This document shows positions 20,183 through 29,895 of a stretch of 64,000 bases of DNA, in pieces. Positions within the stretch are counted from its first letter, which is position 1. The number at the start of each line of letters is the position of its first letter. Made by a program: the position numbers and the translations under genes. Where the stretch lies: positions 47,761-111,760 of the forward strand of contig JAFANH010000107.1 in the NCBI GenBank assembly GCA_019232795.1, read 5' to 3'. The notes beneath the pieces were generated by a model that was not told the DNA's origin, ran no database searches, and worked only from the letters and a program-made list of their open reading frames with translations. The stretch is from Burkholderiaceae bacterium. Lineage in GTDB: Bacteria > Pseudomonadota > Gammaproteobacteria > Burkholderiales > Burkholderiaceae_D.

Positions 20183-21796
20183 TTACTTTGTGCGTACTGC
20201 AAACAAGCTGCCGGCGTTGATCGAATAGATGGCGCCGTCCGGCCCCAAGGCAGTGGGCGTGTAGGCCTGTCCATAACCGTTGTCGAGCCAGATCTTTTGC
20301 GAAAGCCGGCCGGTCGACAAGTCCCAACGGTACAGCGTGCCGTCTTCGCTGTTGAAGAAGGCCGAATGCGTGACCGGATCGACGGCGGCGGTATTGATGC
20401 ACCATTCCTTTACCGCACCGGGTTTGTTCGGGAAGTTCGCGTCCGGAGTCACACCCAATACCGTCATGACTTCTTTCATCACGGTATTGCCTTCCACCGG
20501 ATCGGCTTCGGTGGCATTCGGATCGAGGATGGCCATGCGATTCTTGCCGTCGCCGTTGGGAAAGTCCGCATAGTTGTTGTACTTCGACAGCAACAGATAG
20601 CTCGAACTGCCGGTGTAGGAAGTGACGGCGCTGGCCGGCACGATGGAAGGCGTATCGTCCCAACCGAATGCGCCGGGCGTCTTTTGCAGCGTCAGCGTCG
20701 CATCGAAATGCAGCAACCAGCCGCGGGCGTTGTGATCTGGGAAATTCGATTCGAGCACGCCATAGTAGACGTCGCCATCCGGGCCAACCAGGGGGGAAGC
20801 GGTCGAATCGTCGGTTACCCAGGCCGGCGCGCCGGTATAGGGGTCGGTCAACTGTGCTACGCCCTTGGTAGCCAGCGTGCTGCTGTCGAGCGCGAGCAGG
20901 TAGCCGGTGCCGGTGCCGCTGGTGCTGCTCGGAGCGCCGGTGCGCACCGATACATATACCGTCTTGCCGTCGCTCGAAACGGCCGGCGCGGCATTCATGG
21001 CGCCGTTTACTGTACCGGCCTGTCCAGCTGCCGTATTGGCCGCTACCCAGGTTGCCGTGCCATTGCTGGCGACGCGTGCAAAGCCGCTGACCAGGTTGAC
21101 CGGATTTGTTCCAGTCACGATAAAGCCGAAGAAGACGTTGCCGCTGGCATCAGCGGTCAGCGGCGTGTTGATGTAGACGTTGGCATCGAATGTGCTCGAT
21201 GCGGCAGCATAGGCGCCGGCACCATAGAACACTACGGTTTGCAGGTTGCCGCCGGCCGAATCGGTATTGTCGCGGTAGTACAGTTTGCCGCCGGAGCCGG
21301 GCAGGTAAAGGCGATTGGCCGCAGTCAGGACGGCGCCGAAACTCGGTATCCAGTCGTATGCCGGCAGGATGTAATCGCTGTTGGCGGACCAGAGCAGGTT
21401 GCCGTTGTAACCGGAACGGGCCTGGACTTGAAAGTTGCCGTTGGCCGTGGTTTTCACCGGAATCACTACCGTGTTGTTGGCAGTAATCAGCGGAGAACCA
21501 TAGTGGATCGCCGTGTTGCCGGCAGGCGGCGCCAGGTCGACGGTCGCTTCCCAGATGATTTGGTTGAGATTTTGCGCACCCACTCCGCCTTGCGCCGTGC
21601 TGGGCGCCAGCGCCGTATGCTGGGCGTCATGCGCAAAACTCAGCCAGGCCGGGCCGGTGACGACTGGCGGCGTAGTGTTGCCGGAGTTGCCGCCGGTGCC
21701 AACGCCTGAACTGCCGCCGCCTCCGCCGCAGGCGTTGAGTATCGTCAACAGGGACAAGCCGAGGATGGTCGTAGCGATATGTGTCGATAGCTTCAT
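20183..21796 (-). CDS. Exported lipoprotein with PQQ-type beta-propeller repeats
   Basis: Lipoprotein of 537 residues. The N-terminus MKLSTHIATTILGLSLLTIL ends in the lipobox LNAC followed by a Gly/Ser-rich linker. The remainder has repeated blades with patterns such as SPLITANNTVVIPV, NGNLLWSAN, DGKTVYVSV and DGDVYYGV, which suggest a PQQ/quinoprotein-like propeller. No catalytic cofactor residues were confirmed. ATG 21796 was chosen since the signal peptide starts there. It is separated by only four bases from the cytochrome gene, so both are one operon, perhaps an outer-surface redox unit. Confidence 0.72.
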   Translation of the reverse strand: MKLSTHIATTILGLSLLTILNACGGGGGSSGVGTGGNSGNTTPPVVTGPAWLSFAHDAQHTALAPSTAQGGVGAQNLNQIIWEATVDLAPPAGNTAIHYGSPLITANNTVVIPVKTTANGNFQVQARSGYNGNLLWSANSDYILPAYDWIPSFGAVLTAANRLYLPGSGGKLYYRDNTDSAGGNLQTVVFYGAGAYAAASSTFDANVYINTPLTADASGNVFFGFIVTGTNPVNLVSGFARVASNGTATWVAANTAAGQAGTVNGAMNAAPAVSSDGKTVYVSVRTGAPSSTSGTGTGYLLALDSSTLATKGVAQLTDPYTGAPAWVTDDSTASPLVGPDGDVYYGVLESNFPDHNARGWLLHFDATLTLQKTPGAFGWDDTPSIVPASAVTSYTGSSSYLLLSKYNNYADFPNGDGKNRMAILDPNATEADPVEGNTVMKEVMTVLGVTPDANFPNKPGAVKEWCINTAAVDPVTHSAFFNSEDGTLYRWDLSTGRLSQKIWLDNGYGQAYTPTALGPDGAIYSINAGSLFAVRTK

Positions 21797-21999
21797 GTGT
21801 TTTCCATGTTTCCCCAATGTATTTTGCTTTGCGCGGATCATTATATTGCGCGAGATCAAACGGGATTGTTTCAGTGCTGGCACTATTGTGGCATTAGGAT
21901 GTGGCATTTGAATTGCTCGTTACATCGGGTGACAAATTGTTGGAACCCGTTGTCGGAGACTGGCGCAACAATTCACTAAAACCATTGCGGAGGAAAGAT

Positions 22000-23910
22000 A
22001 TGCATTTCGCCGACTTTTACCGGGAATCGATCGATGATCCGCAAACGTTTTGGCGCCGGCAGGCGACGCTGATCGATTGGCACAAGCCATATACGGAGGT
22101 TCTCGATTACGCGAAACCGCCGTTTGCCAGATGGTTCATCGGTGGGGAAACCAATTTATGCCACAACGCCTTGGACCGCTGGATCGCTACCCAGGGCGAT
22201 ATGCCTGCGCTAGTTGCGATTTCAACCGAGACCCGCAGCGAAAAGGTTTATACCTTCAAAGAATTGCTGGCGGAAGTCAGTTGCATGGCGGCGGCCATGC
22301 AGGCGCTCGGCGTGGGCAAGGGTGATCGCGTACTGATCTATATGCCCATGATCGCCGAAGCGGCATTTGCCATGCTGGCTTGCGCGCGTATCGGCGCCGT
22401 CCATTCGGTGGTGTTCGGCGGCTTTGCCTCGCACAGCCTGGCAACGCGCATCGACGATGCGCAGCCTAAGCTGATCGTATCGGCCGACGCCGGTTCACGC
22501 GGCGGCAAGCCTATTCCCTACAAACATTTGCTCGATGCGGCCATCGATCTGGCGCATGCCAAGCCGGCCAGTGTCCTGCTGGTCGATCGTGGGCTGGCGC
22601 CCATGCAAATGGTGGCAGGGCGCGACGTCGACTACGCGGGCTTGCGCGTTCGGCATCAGGGGCAACAAGTGCCGGTGACCTGGCTGGAAGCGAACGAAAA
22701 GTCCTACATCCTGTATACCTCGGGAACTACGGGAAAACCGAAAGGCGTGCAGCGCGACGTCGGCGGTTACGCGGTAGCGCTGGCGGCCTCGATGAAATAC
22801 ATTTTTTGCGGCAACGCCGGCGAGACGTATTTCTCTACGTCGGATATAGGCTGGGTGGTCGGCCATTCCTACATCGTATACGGACCCTTGATCGCCGGCA
22901 TGGCAACCATCATGTACGAGGGCTTGCCGATATCGCCCGACCCTGGCATCTGGTGGAGCATAGTCGAAAAATACCGCGTTACGCGCATGTTTTCGGCGCC
23001 GACGGCAGTACGGATACTGAAGAAGCAGCCCGTGGAATTCATGAAAAAATACGATCTGTCGTCGCTCAAGACGCTATACCTGGCCGGCGAACCGCTGGAT
23101 GAACCGACTTCGAGCTGGATCGCCGGCGAACTCGGCGTGCCGGTGGTCGACAATTACTGGCAGACCGAAACCGGCTGGCCGATTCTGTCGATCGCGAAAG
23201 GTGTAGAAGATATTCCTTCCAGGCCCGGCAGCCCCGGCCTGCCCATCTATGGCTACAAGGTACGCATCATCGACGAGGTCGGCGGCGAGGATTGCACCGC
23301 CAATGAAAAAGGCATGGTCGTGATCGAGGGGCCATTGCCGCCCGGTTGCATGCAAACCGTGTATGGCGACGACCAGCGCTTTGTGCAAACCTACTGGACG
23401 CAGAGCGGGGGCAGGCACATCTATTCGACCTTCGATTGGGGCATACGCGACGCGGACGGCTATTATTTCATCCTCGGCCGCACCGACGACGTGATCAATG
23501 TCGCCGGCCATAGGCTGGGAACGCGTGAAATCGAGGAAAGCATTTCCAGCCACGCCAAGGTTGCCGAAGTCGCGGTGGTCGGTGTCGCCGATCAGATCAA
23601 GGGCCAGGTCGCCGTGGCGTTCGTCGTGCTGAAACGTTCGGACGACGCCGCAACGCCGGAAGCCGGGCGGGCATTGGAGCAGGAGATCATGGCCGTGGTC
23701 GACCGCCAGGTCGGCGCAGTCGGTCGTCCTGCGCGAGTCGTATTCGTCAACGGCTTGCCGAAGACGCGTTCGGGGAAATTGCTGCGCCGCGCCCTGCAGG
23801 CAATATGCGAGGGGCGCGACCCCGGCGACCTGACCACCATAGAAGATCCCGCAGCGCTGCAGCAGATACGCGCGATGTTGGAGGCGCGAACGGCGCAAGC
23901 GGTCAACTGA
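22000..23910 (+). CDS. prpE: Propionyl-CoA synthetase
   Basis: Acyl-adenylate-forming enzyme of 636 residues activating propionate to propionyl-CoA. The AMP-binding signature is YILYTSGTTGKPKGVQRD, with YWQTETGWPI later and a C-terminal TRSGKLLRRAL carrying the catalytic Lys. PrpE-specific features include the N-terminal FYRESIDDPQTFWRRQA and QRDVGGYAVAL. ATG 22000 is preceded by AGGAAAG; the upstream in-frame start at 21901 has no family similarity. It converges with a crotonase gene, overlapping by 8 bases. Closely related acetyl-CoA synthetases are the alternative but less likely. Confidence 0.88.
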   Translation: MHFADFYRESIDDPQTFWRRQATLIDWHKPYTEVLDYAKPPFARWFIGGETNLCHNALDRWIATQGDMPALVAISTETRSEKVYTFKELLAEVSCMAAAMQALGVGKGDRVLIYMPMIAEAAFAMLACARIGAVHSVVFGGFASHSLATRIDDAQPKLIVSADAGSRGGKPIPYKHLLDAAIDLAHAKPASVLLVDRGLAPMQMVAGRDVDYAGLRVRHQGQQVPVTWLEANEKSYILYTSGTTGKPKGVQRDVGGYAVALAASMKYIFCGNAGETYFSTSDIGWVVGHSYIVYGPLIAGMATIMYEGLPISPDPGIWWSIVEKYRVTRMFSAPTAVRILKKQPVEFMKKYDLSSLKTLYLAGEPLDEPTSSWIAGELGVPVVDNYWQTETGWPILSIAKGVEDIPSRPGSPGLPIYGYKVRIIDEVGGEDCTANEKGMVVIEGPLPPGCMQTVYGDDQRFVQTYWTQSGGRHIYSTFDWGIRDADGYYFILGRTDDVINVAGHRLGTREIEESISSHAKVAEVAVVGVADQIKGQVAVAFVVLKRSDDAATPEAGRALEQEIMAVVDRQVGAVGRPARVVFVNGLPKTRSGKLLRRALQAICEGRDPGDLTTIEDPAALQQIRAMLEARTAQAVN

Positions 23911-24676
23911 AGCTGCCGTGCCGCCCATCGCCCTGCGAAAAGCGCGTGGCGCCGTCCTTGCCCTCGGCAAACACCACGGGTACGCCATGTGCGCCCTCCT
24001 GCCGCAAGGCTTCGGCGAGAGGCAAGTCCCATTGCGCGTAGGCGGAAGCGCGGTCGGCCAACATGCAGGTCTGTGGGAAGGCGGCAATGGAGCGCGCCAC
24101 CTCCTGCGCCGCCGCCAGCGCTTCGCCGGCGGGCGTGACGCGGTTCACCAGGCCCATTTGCAGGGCTTCGGAAGCCGCAACCGGGCGGCCGGTCAGGATC
24201 AGGTCAAGCGCGCGGCCCATGCCGATGATGCGCGGCAGGCGCACGGTGCCGCCGTCGATCAGGGGCACTCCCCAACGCCGGCAAAACACGCCGAACGTGG
24301 CGCCCTCGTCGGCGACGCGCATGTCGGCCAGCAAGGCCAGTTCGAGACCGCCGGCCACCGCATAGCCGTTGACGGCAGCGATCAAGGGCTTGCGCAGCGC
24401 CATGCGGCTCGGCCCCATCGGCCCGAATCCGCCGCCGCTGGGATCAAGTTCGTTGCGCAGAGCCGGATCGGCGACGCTGCCCAGATCGGCGCCGGCACAG
24501 AAATGGCCGCCGGCCCCGGTCAGAACTGCGACACGCAAATTGCCGTCATTCTCGAAGCGCTGCAAAGCGCTCAGCAATTCCGCAGCCATGGGCCCGTGTA
24601 CCGCATTGCGCTTGTCGGGGCGGTTCAGCGTGATGGTGCAGATGGGGCCGTCGGCGTCGAAGGAAAGAAATTTCAT
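23903..24676 (-). CDS. Enoyl-CoA hydratase family protein
   Basis: Crotonase-fold enzyme of 257 residues. Oxyanion-hole motifs are AGGHFCAGADLGSV and AVNGYAVAGGLELALLADM, followed by ATFGVFCRRWGVPLIDGGTVRLPRIIG typical of crotonases with a GxPxxDGG variant loop. The substrate is not determined. It is divergent from the sensor kinase gene and its end overlaps the prpE end on the other strand. Confidence 0.86.
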   Translation of the reverse strand: MKFLSFDADGPICTITLNRPDKRNAVHGPMAAELLSALQRFENDGNLRVAVLTGAGGHFCAGADLGSVADPALRNELDPSGGGFGPMGPSRMALRKPLIAAVNGYAVAGGLELALLADMRVADEGATFGVFCRRWGVPLIDGGTVRLPRIIGMGRALDLILTGRPVAASEALQMGLVNRVTPAGEALAAAQEVARSIAAFPQTCMLADRASAYAQWDLPLAEALRQEGAHGVPVVFAEGKDGATRFSQGDGRHGSFS

Positions 24677-24787
24677 GGAAGACCTCGCATAGAATGGTTA
24701 TTGCGGCGGTTGAACTTGAACCGTATGCTATACGCACTTTATTCAATCGGTACAAAAAATAGAAATGGGGTTTTAGCGCATAATCCG

Positions 24788-25924
24788 ATGCGCGGCCACC
24801 ACCAGGTTTCTGCAGTGATACGGCTAATTCTTGCAATCCAGATTGTGAATTCTCGTCTCCGGCCTCACCCAAGTTTCGTTGTCTCCGTCTGCGGATGGAT
24901 CGGTTTTCTGTTGCTGATGATCGGCGTTGCAGTCCAGGATTACCTGCGCAGTGGACGCACCGCAGTATGGGAACCGATCTTCTGGGACGGCACTTCGGTC
25001 ATCGTGATTGCGGGATTGTTCGTGTTGCCGCGCAAAATCATGCGCGATAGCGATCGGTTTCTTGCGCAGCCCGTCCAATGGGCGATCGTGCAGCTGTATT
25101 GGCTGCCGCTGCTGTGCGGCGGATTCGTCTGCGTGGAGTTCGGCATTCGTCACGCCTTCTATGCATTGCTGGGCCTTGAATATCGCCACGAGGGATGGGG
25201 CAATGTATTTCTTTACGAATCGACCAAGATTACGCTTTTTTACTGCGGGTATGTCACCGTGCTGTTCGGTGCGCTTTCCTTTCGCGCCCTGGCGTCGGAA
25301 AAAGAACGCGCTGAAAGATCGGTCGCATTGTTGCGGCGGGCGCAGTTGCAGAACCTGACGCAGCAGGTGCAGCCGCATTTCTTGTTCAATGCACTCAATA
25401 CGATTTCTTCGCTGATGTACGCAGATGTGGCGCGTGCGGATTCCATGCTTTCCAAATTGGCCGAGATATTGAGCGCTGCAGTCGATCTCGGACGCGAACC
25501 GGAAAACAGTTTGGGCAGGGAAATGGAATTGCTGCGATCCTACGCTGATCTGATGGAAGAGCGGTTTTCAGACAGGGTGGAAATAGCCTGGCAAGTGGAT
25601 GAACGCCTGTTCGGCTGCAAGGTGCCGGCCTTCGGTATGCAGCCTATGCTGGAAAACGTCTTCAAGCATACGGTGGAACGGAAAAACTGCCGTGTCCGCA
25701 TCACAATTTCCGTTCGCCGCGAGAGCGAAACGCTTGTGCTCGCGGTCGAGGACGACGCCGGCAGGCTGGCGCGGGGTCCCGATGCCGTGACGGACGGCGG
25801 GGTCGGCACGAGCAACCTGCGCGAGCGCCTTGCCGCACGGTACGGTGAACAAGCCTGCTTCGAACTCACCCAGCTTGCGCCTGCCGGAGTGCGCTCGGAA
25901 ATTCGTTTGCCATGCGTATCCTGA
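24788..25924 (+). CDS. LytS/AlgZ-type sensor histidine kinase
   Basis: Membrane histidine kinase of about 378 residues. Several N-terminal transmembrane segments are visible (IGFLLLMIGVAV, GTSVIVIAGLFVL, VQLYWLPLLCGGFVCV, ITLFYCGYVTVLFGAL), followed by the His_kinase domain QQVQPHFLFNALNTISSLMY with its phospho-accepting His, and an HATPase domain (PAFGMQPMLENVFKHTVE, VGTSNLRERLAARYG). ATG 24788 was taken; ATG 24725 is also possible, and neither has a strong ribosome-binding site. It overlaps the LytTR response regulator gene by 13 bases, so the two form a system. Confidence 0.85.
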   Translation: MRGHHQVSAVIRLILAIQIVNSRLRPHPSFVVSVCGWIGFLLLMIGVAVQDYLRSGRTAVWEPIFWDGTSVIVIAGLFVLPRKIMRDSDRFLAQPVQWAIVQLYWLPLLCGGFVCVEFGIRHAFYALLGLEYRHEGWGNVFLYESTKITLFYCGYVTVLFGALSFRALASEKERAERSVALLRRAQLQNLTQQVQPHFLFNALNTISSLMYADVARADSMLSKLAEILSAAVDLGREPENSLGREMELLRSYADLMEERFSDRVEIAWQVDERLFGCKVPAFGMQPMLENVFKHTVERKNCRVRITISVRRESETLVLAVEDDAGRLARGPDAVTDGGVGTSNLRERLAARYGEQACFELTQLAPAGVRSEIRLPCVS

Positions 25925-26625
25925 TCGTCGATGACGAGCGCCCCGCGCGCGACAAGCTGCGGCATTTCCTTGGCATGGAGCCGGATGTCACAGAGATATT
26001 GGAGGCCCGCGAGGGCATCCAGGCATTGGAGATCGTCCATCAGTCCAAGCCGGACGCGATGTTTCTCGACATCCAGATGCCGGAGATGAATGGCCTGGAA
26101 ATAGCCGTTTCGCTGCCAGACCCACCCCCGCTATTGGTATTTGTGACCGGCCATGACCGCTATGCATTGCAAGCGTTCGAGGCCAATGCCGTCGACTACC
26201 TGATGAAGCCGTACGATATGCTGCGTTTCGAGCGTACCCTGGCGCGCGTGCGCGAACGTTTGCGCAGCCGATCCGCCGAACCATTTCCCAAAGGGGCGGC
26301 GGTCATCGAACGCCTGCTGGTTCCCGACCGCGGCGCGACCAAAGTCCTTTTGCTTGTTGACATACTGTGGATCGAGACTGCGGACAATTATGTCCAGATT
26401 CATACCAACGGCCGCAGCTATCTGATGCGTCAAACTCTGAGCGGCTTGCTGGAGCGGCTTGGCACGCATTTCGTGCGCTGTCATCGGCGCGCGGCCGTCC
26501 GCGTGGCAGCTGTAGAGGGAATCGTTACGCTCGGAAAAGGCGATTGCCAGCTTGTTCTGACGGGCGGGGTAGAAGTGCCGTGCAGCCGACAATATCGCGC
26601 GCACTTGGAGAGTGCTCTGAAATAA
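25912..26625 (+). CDS. LytTR-family response regulator
   Basis: Response regulator of 237 residues. The receiver domain has the acidic pocket (LIVDDERPARD), the phospho-acceptor Asp in AMFLDIQMPEMNGLE, Thr in FVTGHDRYALQAFE and Lys in DYLMKPYD. The C-terminal LytTR DNA-binding domain is visible as ILWIETADNYVQIHTNGRSYLMRQTL and FVRCHRRAAVRV. It is co-translated with the kinase upstream. The target genes are unknown; the FAD oxidoreductase 125 bases downstream is a candidate. Confidence 0.9.
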   Translation: MRILIVDDERPARDKLRHFLGMEPDVTEILEAREGIQALEIVHQSKPDAMFLDIQMPEMNGLEIAVSLPDPPPLLVFVTGHDRYALQAFEANAVDYLMKPYDMLRFERTLARVRERLRSRSAEPFPKGAAVIERLLVPDRGATKVLLLVDILWIETADNYVQIHTNGRSYLMRQTLSGLLERLGTHFVRCHRRAAVRVAAVEGIVTLGKGDCQLVLTGGVEVPCSRQYRAHLESALK

Positions 26626-26749
26626 TCCGGTTTGCCCCTTGCTGGCCCCATTTCGCCCCAAAAAACTGGAGGCGGCTTCGCGACGGGGGCATCATGCGCG
26701 TCATTACCGGACGCCGTCTTGCGGCGACACATTTTCAGGGGGAAAGCGC

Positions 26750-28564
26750 ATGAAAAGACGAGACTTGCTCAAGGCCGCAAGCACACTGCCGCTTCTTTCG
26801 GTGTCCACGTCCCTTGCCATCCCCGGTACGGCCCAAGCGGCTTCACGCCCGTTTCGCCGTGTGCGTCCAAGCGATCCCGGGTGGCCGGATGCGCAGGCAT
26901 GGCAAACCTTGAACGCCGCAGTGGGCGGCAATCTGATCGCCGTCCAGCCTCTGTTCGCGCCGTGCACGGAAAACACCGAAGGGGATGCATGCGCAAACAT
27001 TCTGAAAAGCATGCGTAATCCCTATTACTTGGGCGACCAGCCTGCCGGCACCCAGACGTCGGGGTGGCTCGGTGCCTGGACCAGTGCGTCGAGTGCTTAT
27101 GCGGTCAAGGCGCGCAACGCCCAGGATGTCGCTGCAGCCGTCGATTTCGCGCGCAGGAAAAATTTGCGGCTCGCAGTCAAAGGCGGCGGGCATTCCTACC
27201 TCGGCACCTCCAACGCGGCAGACTCATTGCTGATATGGACCCGGGGAATGAACTCTGTCATGTTGCAAGACGCTTTTGTGGGTCAAGGCTGCCACGGGCG
27301 CGCGGAGCCGGTGCAAGCCGTCAGCGCCGGTGCCGGCGCGATGTGGTCCGACTTGTATGATGCCGTGACGACCGTGGCGGGGCGCTACGTCCAGGGAGGC
27401 GGCTGCCTGTCGGTTGGCGTGGCGGGACTGGTGCAGAGCGCGGGTTTCGGCAGTTTTTCAAGAGGATTCGGCACCGCGGCCGCCAGCTTGCTGGAAGCGG
27501 AAATCGTGACCGCGGACGGAAAGGTGCTAGTGGCCAACGAATGCCTCAATTCCGACCTGTTCTGGGCGCTCAAAGGCGGTGGCGGTGGAAGTTGGGGTGT
27601 GGTGACCCGATTGACGCTGCGCACCCATGCATTGCCAAAAAATTTCGGCAATGCGTGGGGCCGGATCAAGGCCCGTTCGGACGACGCGTTTCAGCGCTTG
27701 ATAGCACGCTTCATCACCCACTACCGCGAACATCTTTTCAATCCGCATTGGGGTGAACAGGTCCACTTCTCACCGGACAATACGTTCCAGATCTCTATGG
27801 CCAGTCAAGGACTGGATGGAGCGGCCGCCCAGGCTGCATGGCAGAGTTTTTTCGATTGGGTCCGCGCGGCGGCAAACGACTTCGAGCTGGCGCAAGAGCC
27901 AGGCACCTGGGTTGGAGATTCACGTGGATATTGGAAGGTGGGCGGCGATTACATGCAGGTCGATGCCCGCGAAGGCGCTTCCGCTCATCATGGCTGGTGG
28001 AAGGGCGGGGACAGCGAGCAGGTCGGTGTTTTCATCCACGGCTATGATTCACTTTGGCTGCCCGCTGATTTGCTTCACGAAAACGATGGGCGCACGTTGG
28101 CGGACGCGGTGTTTCGCGCCAGCCGATACAAGAAAGTCGATCTGCACATCAACAAGGGGTTGGCAGGGGCTCCCAAGGAAGTGCTCGCGGCGGTGGCCAA
28201 TACCGCGACCAATCCGGCGGTGGCCAAGGCGTTCGCGCTGGCGATCATTGCCGACGGCGAGGCTCCTGCTTTTCCGGGCATGCCGCGCCGGTCCGTCGAT
28301 GATCGCGCCGCGCGCGAGGACGCGGAAAAGATCGATCTGGCCACCGCGGAATTGCGCAAGATCGTGCCGCGTGCAGGATCCTACGTTTCGGAGAGCAACT
28401 ACTTCAACGCGTCATGGCAGGACGCCTATTGGGGCGAGAATTACGCAAAGCTGGCAAAGATCAAGCAAAAGTACGATCCGGATGGACTGTTCTTCGTGCA
28501 TCATGGCGTAGGCAGCGAAGATTGGAGTCCGGATGGATTCGAGAGGCTGCGCTTTCGGTCATGA
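26750..28564 (+). CDS. Tat-exported FAD-linked oxidoreductase (BBE-like)
   Basis: Flavoprotein of 604 residues of the FAD_binding_4 family with a C-terminal berberine-bridge-like (BBE) region. The N-terminus MKRRDLLKAASTLPLLSVS is a twin-arginine-type signal with a hydrophobic core ending near AAS. The FAD domain shows LRLAVKGGGHSYLGTS and GAGAMWSDLYDAV. The BBE end is YFNASWQDAYWGENYAKL followed by DPDGLFFVHHGVG. ATG 26750 is preceded by GGGGGAAAG. The substrate, possibly a sugar or aromatic compound, is unknown. Confidence 0.85.
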   Translation: MKRRDLLKAASTLPLLSVSTSLAIPGTAQAASRPFRRVRPSDPGWPDAQAWQTLNAAVGGNLIAVQPLFAPCTENTEGDACANILKSMRNPYYLGDQPAGTQTSGWLGAWTSASSAYAVKARNAQDVAAAVDFARRKNLRLAVKGGGHSYLGTSNAADSLLIWTRGMNSVMLQDAFVGQGCHGRAEPVQAVSAGAGAMWSDLYDAVTTVAGRYVQGGGCLSVGVAGLVQSAGFGSFSRGFGTAAASLLEAEIVTADGKVLVANECLNSDLFWALKGGGGGSWGVVTRLTLRTHALPKNFGNAWGRIKARSDDAFQRLIARFITHYREHLFNPHWGEQVHFSPDNTFQISMASQGLDGAAAQAAWQSFFDWVRAAANDFELAQEPGTWVGDSRGYWKVGGDYMQVDAREGASAHHGWWKGGDSEQVGVFIHGYDSLWLPADLLHENDGRTLADAVFRASRYKKVDLHINKGLAGAPKEVLAAVANTATNPAVAKAFALAIIADGEAPAFPGMPRRSVDDRAAREDAEKIDLATAELRKIVPRAGSYVSESNYFNASWQDAYWGENYAKLAKIKQKYDPDGLFFVHHGVGSEDWSPDGFERLRFRS

Positions 28565-28690
28565 CATTGCGGGCGTGGCACTTGAAATGACGCTGCCGCG
28601 CCCCATTTGGGAAATGTTTTGAGCTGCGCATAACGAACACGATCGCGGCTCTTTGCAATTTTCCAACAACCTGGCTTGCCGCCAATTTCC

Positions 28691-29839
28691 ATGCGCTCTC
28701 GCATCCCCTATCTCGTCCTTGTTTGCTGCATGCTGGCCTTGCTGCACGCCTACATTGCCTGGCGCATCCTGCCCGACTTGCCCATACCCTTCGCATACAA
28801 GGTGCCCGGCGCGCTGTGGCTGGCGCTATCGGTGGTCCTGGTGCCGTTTGGTTTGTTGGCGCGCGTGATCGCGCGCCCACCCTGGTCGGACCGCCTGGCC
28901 TGGATAGGATTGCTGGCCATGGGTCTGTTTTCATCGCTGTTGGTGTTGACCTTCCTGCGCGACATGCTCTTCCTGCTGGCTGGTCTTGCAGGTTATTTCA
29001 GCGTCGCGCTGATGAGCGATAGTGCGGTCCTGGTGCCGCTGTTGGCGCTGGCTGTGAGCGTGATCGGTTTCTTCAATGCGCGGCGCGTGGCGAGCGTACG
29101 CAAGGTCGAAGTACCGATCGCCAATCTGCCGTCCGGTCTGCAGGGATTCACGATCGCGCAGATCAGCGATATCCATGTCGGCCCGACTATCAAGCGCGCC
29201 TATCTCGAAGCCATCGTCGAGCGCGTCAATGGCTTGCAAGCCGATCTCATCGCCGTCACCGGTGATCTGGTCGACGGCAGCGTCAAGCACTTGTCATCGC
29301 ATACGGCACCGTTGAAAAATCTGGCGGCGCGGCATGGCGTGTATTTCGTCACCGGCAACCATGAGTATTACTCGAATGCGCACGACTGGATAGACGAACT
29401 CAGAAGACTGGGGCTGACGGTACTGCTCAATGAGCACGTGCTGCTGCAGCATGCCGACGCCACCCTGCTGGTGGCCGGCGTTACCGACTACACGGCGCAT
29501 CATTACGACCCTGCGCACCGAAGCGATCCGCACGCGGCAATGGCGGGCGCGCCGACGCAAGTGGGATTCAAGTTGCTGCTGGCACACCAGCCGCGTTCCG
29601 CAGAGGCAGCGGCCGATGCCGGCTTCGATCTGCAATTATCCGGGCATACCCACGGCGGGCAATTTTTCCCATGGAACTTGTTTGTTCCTTTGCAACAGCC
29701 GTTTACGGCGGGCTTGAAGCGCCTGCGCCGGTTATGGGTGTATACCAGTCGCGGAACCGGGTATTGGGGACCGCCCAAGCGATTCTGGGCGCCATCCGAA
29801 ATTACCCACTTGCGATTGGTGGCGGCACAAAACAGCTGA
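28691..29839 (+). CDS. Membrane metallophosphoesterase (YkuE/YaeI-like)
   Basis: Metallophosphoesterase of 382 residues. The N-terminal third contains about four hydrophobic segments (YLVLVCCMLALLHAYIAWRI, VPGALWLALSVVLVPFGLLA, LAWIGLLAMGLFSSLLVL, SAVLVPLLALAVSVIGFF). The catalytic metal-binding motifs follow: ISDIHVG, VTGDLVDGS, TGNHEYY, LAHQPRS and LSGHTHGGQFFPW. ATG 28691 is preferred over an upstream TTG. Members of this family act on phosphodiester lipids or peptidoglycan-linked phosphates; the substrate here is unknown. A Pho-box-like promoter begins 17 bases after its stop. Confidence 0.86.
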   Translation: MRSRIPYLVLVCCMLALLHAYIAWRILPDLPIPFAYKVPGALWLALSVVLVPFGLLARVIARPPWSDRLAWIGLLAMGLFSSLLVLTFLRDMLFLLAGLAGYFSVALMSDSAVLVPLLALAVSVIGFFNARRVASVRKVEVPIANLPSGLQGFTIAQISDIHVGPTIKRAYLEAIVERVNGLQADLIAVTGDLVDGSVKHLSSHTAPLKNLAARHGVYFVTGNHEYYSNAHDWIDELRRLGLTVLLNEHVLLQHADATLLVAGVTDYTAHHYDPAHRSDPHAAMAGAPTQVGFKLLLAHQPRSAEAAADAGFDLQLSGHTHGGQFFPWNLFVPLQQPFTAGLKRLRRLWVYTSRGTGYWGPPKRFWAPSEITHLRLVAAQNS

Positions 29840-29856
29840 CCGGAAAAAAAAGCAAC

Positions 29857-29890
29857 GTGTCATGCCCGCGTCATATTCACCGACTACACT
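29857..29890 (+). promoter_or_regulatory. Pho-box-like promoter for a small transcript
   Basis: Two heptamers GTGTCAT (29857–29863) and GCGTCAT (29868–29874) are spaced by 11 bases and match the PhoB direct repeat CTGTCAT at 11 of 14 positions. A -10-like TACACT (29885–29890) starts exactly 10 bases after the second repeat, the standard geometry of PhoB-activated promoters. There is no conventional -35. Confidence 0.55.
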
Positions 29891-29895
29891 GCAGC

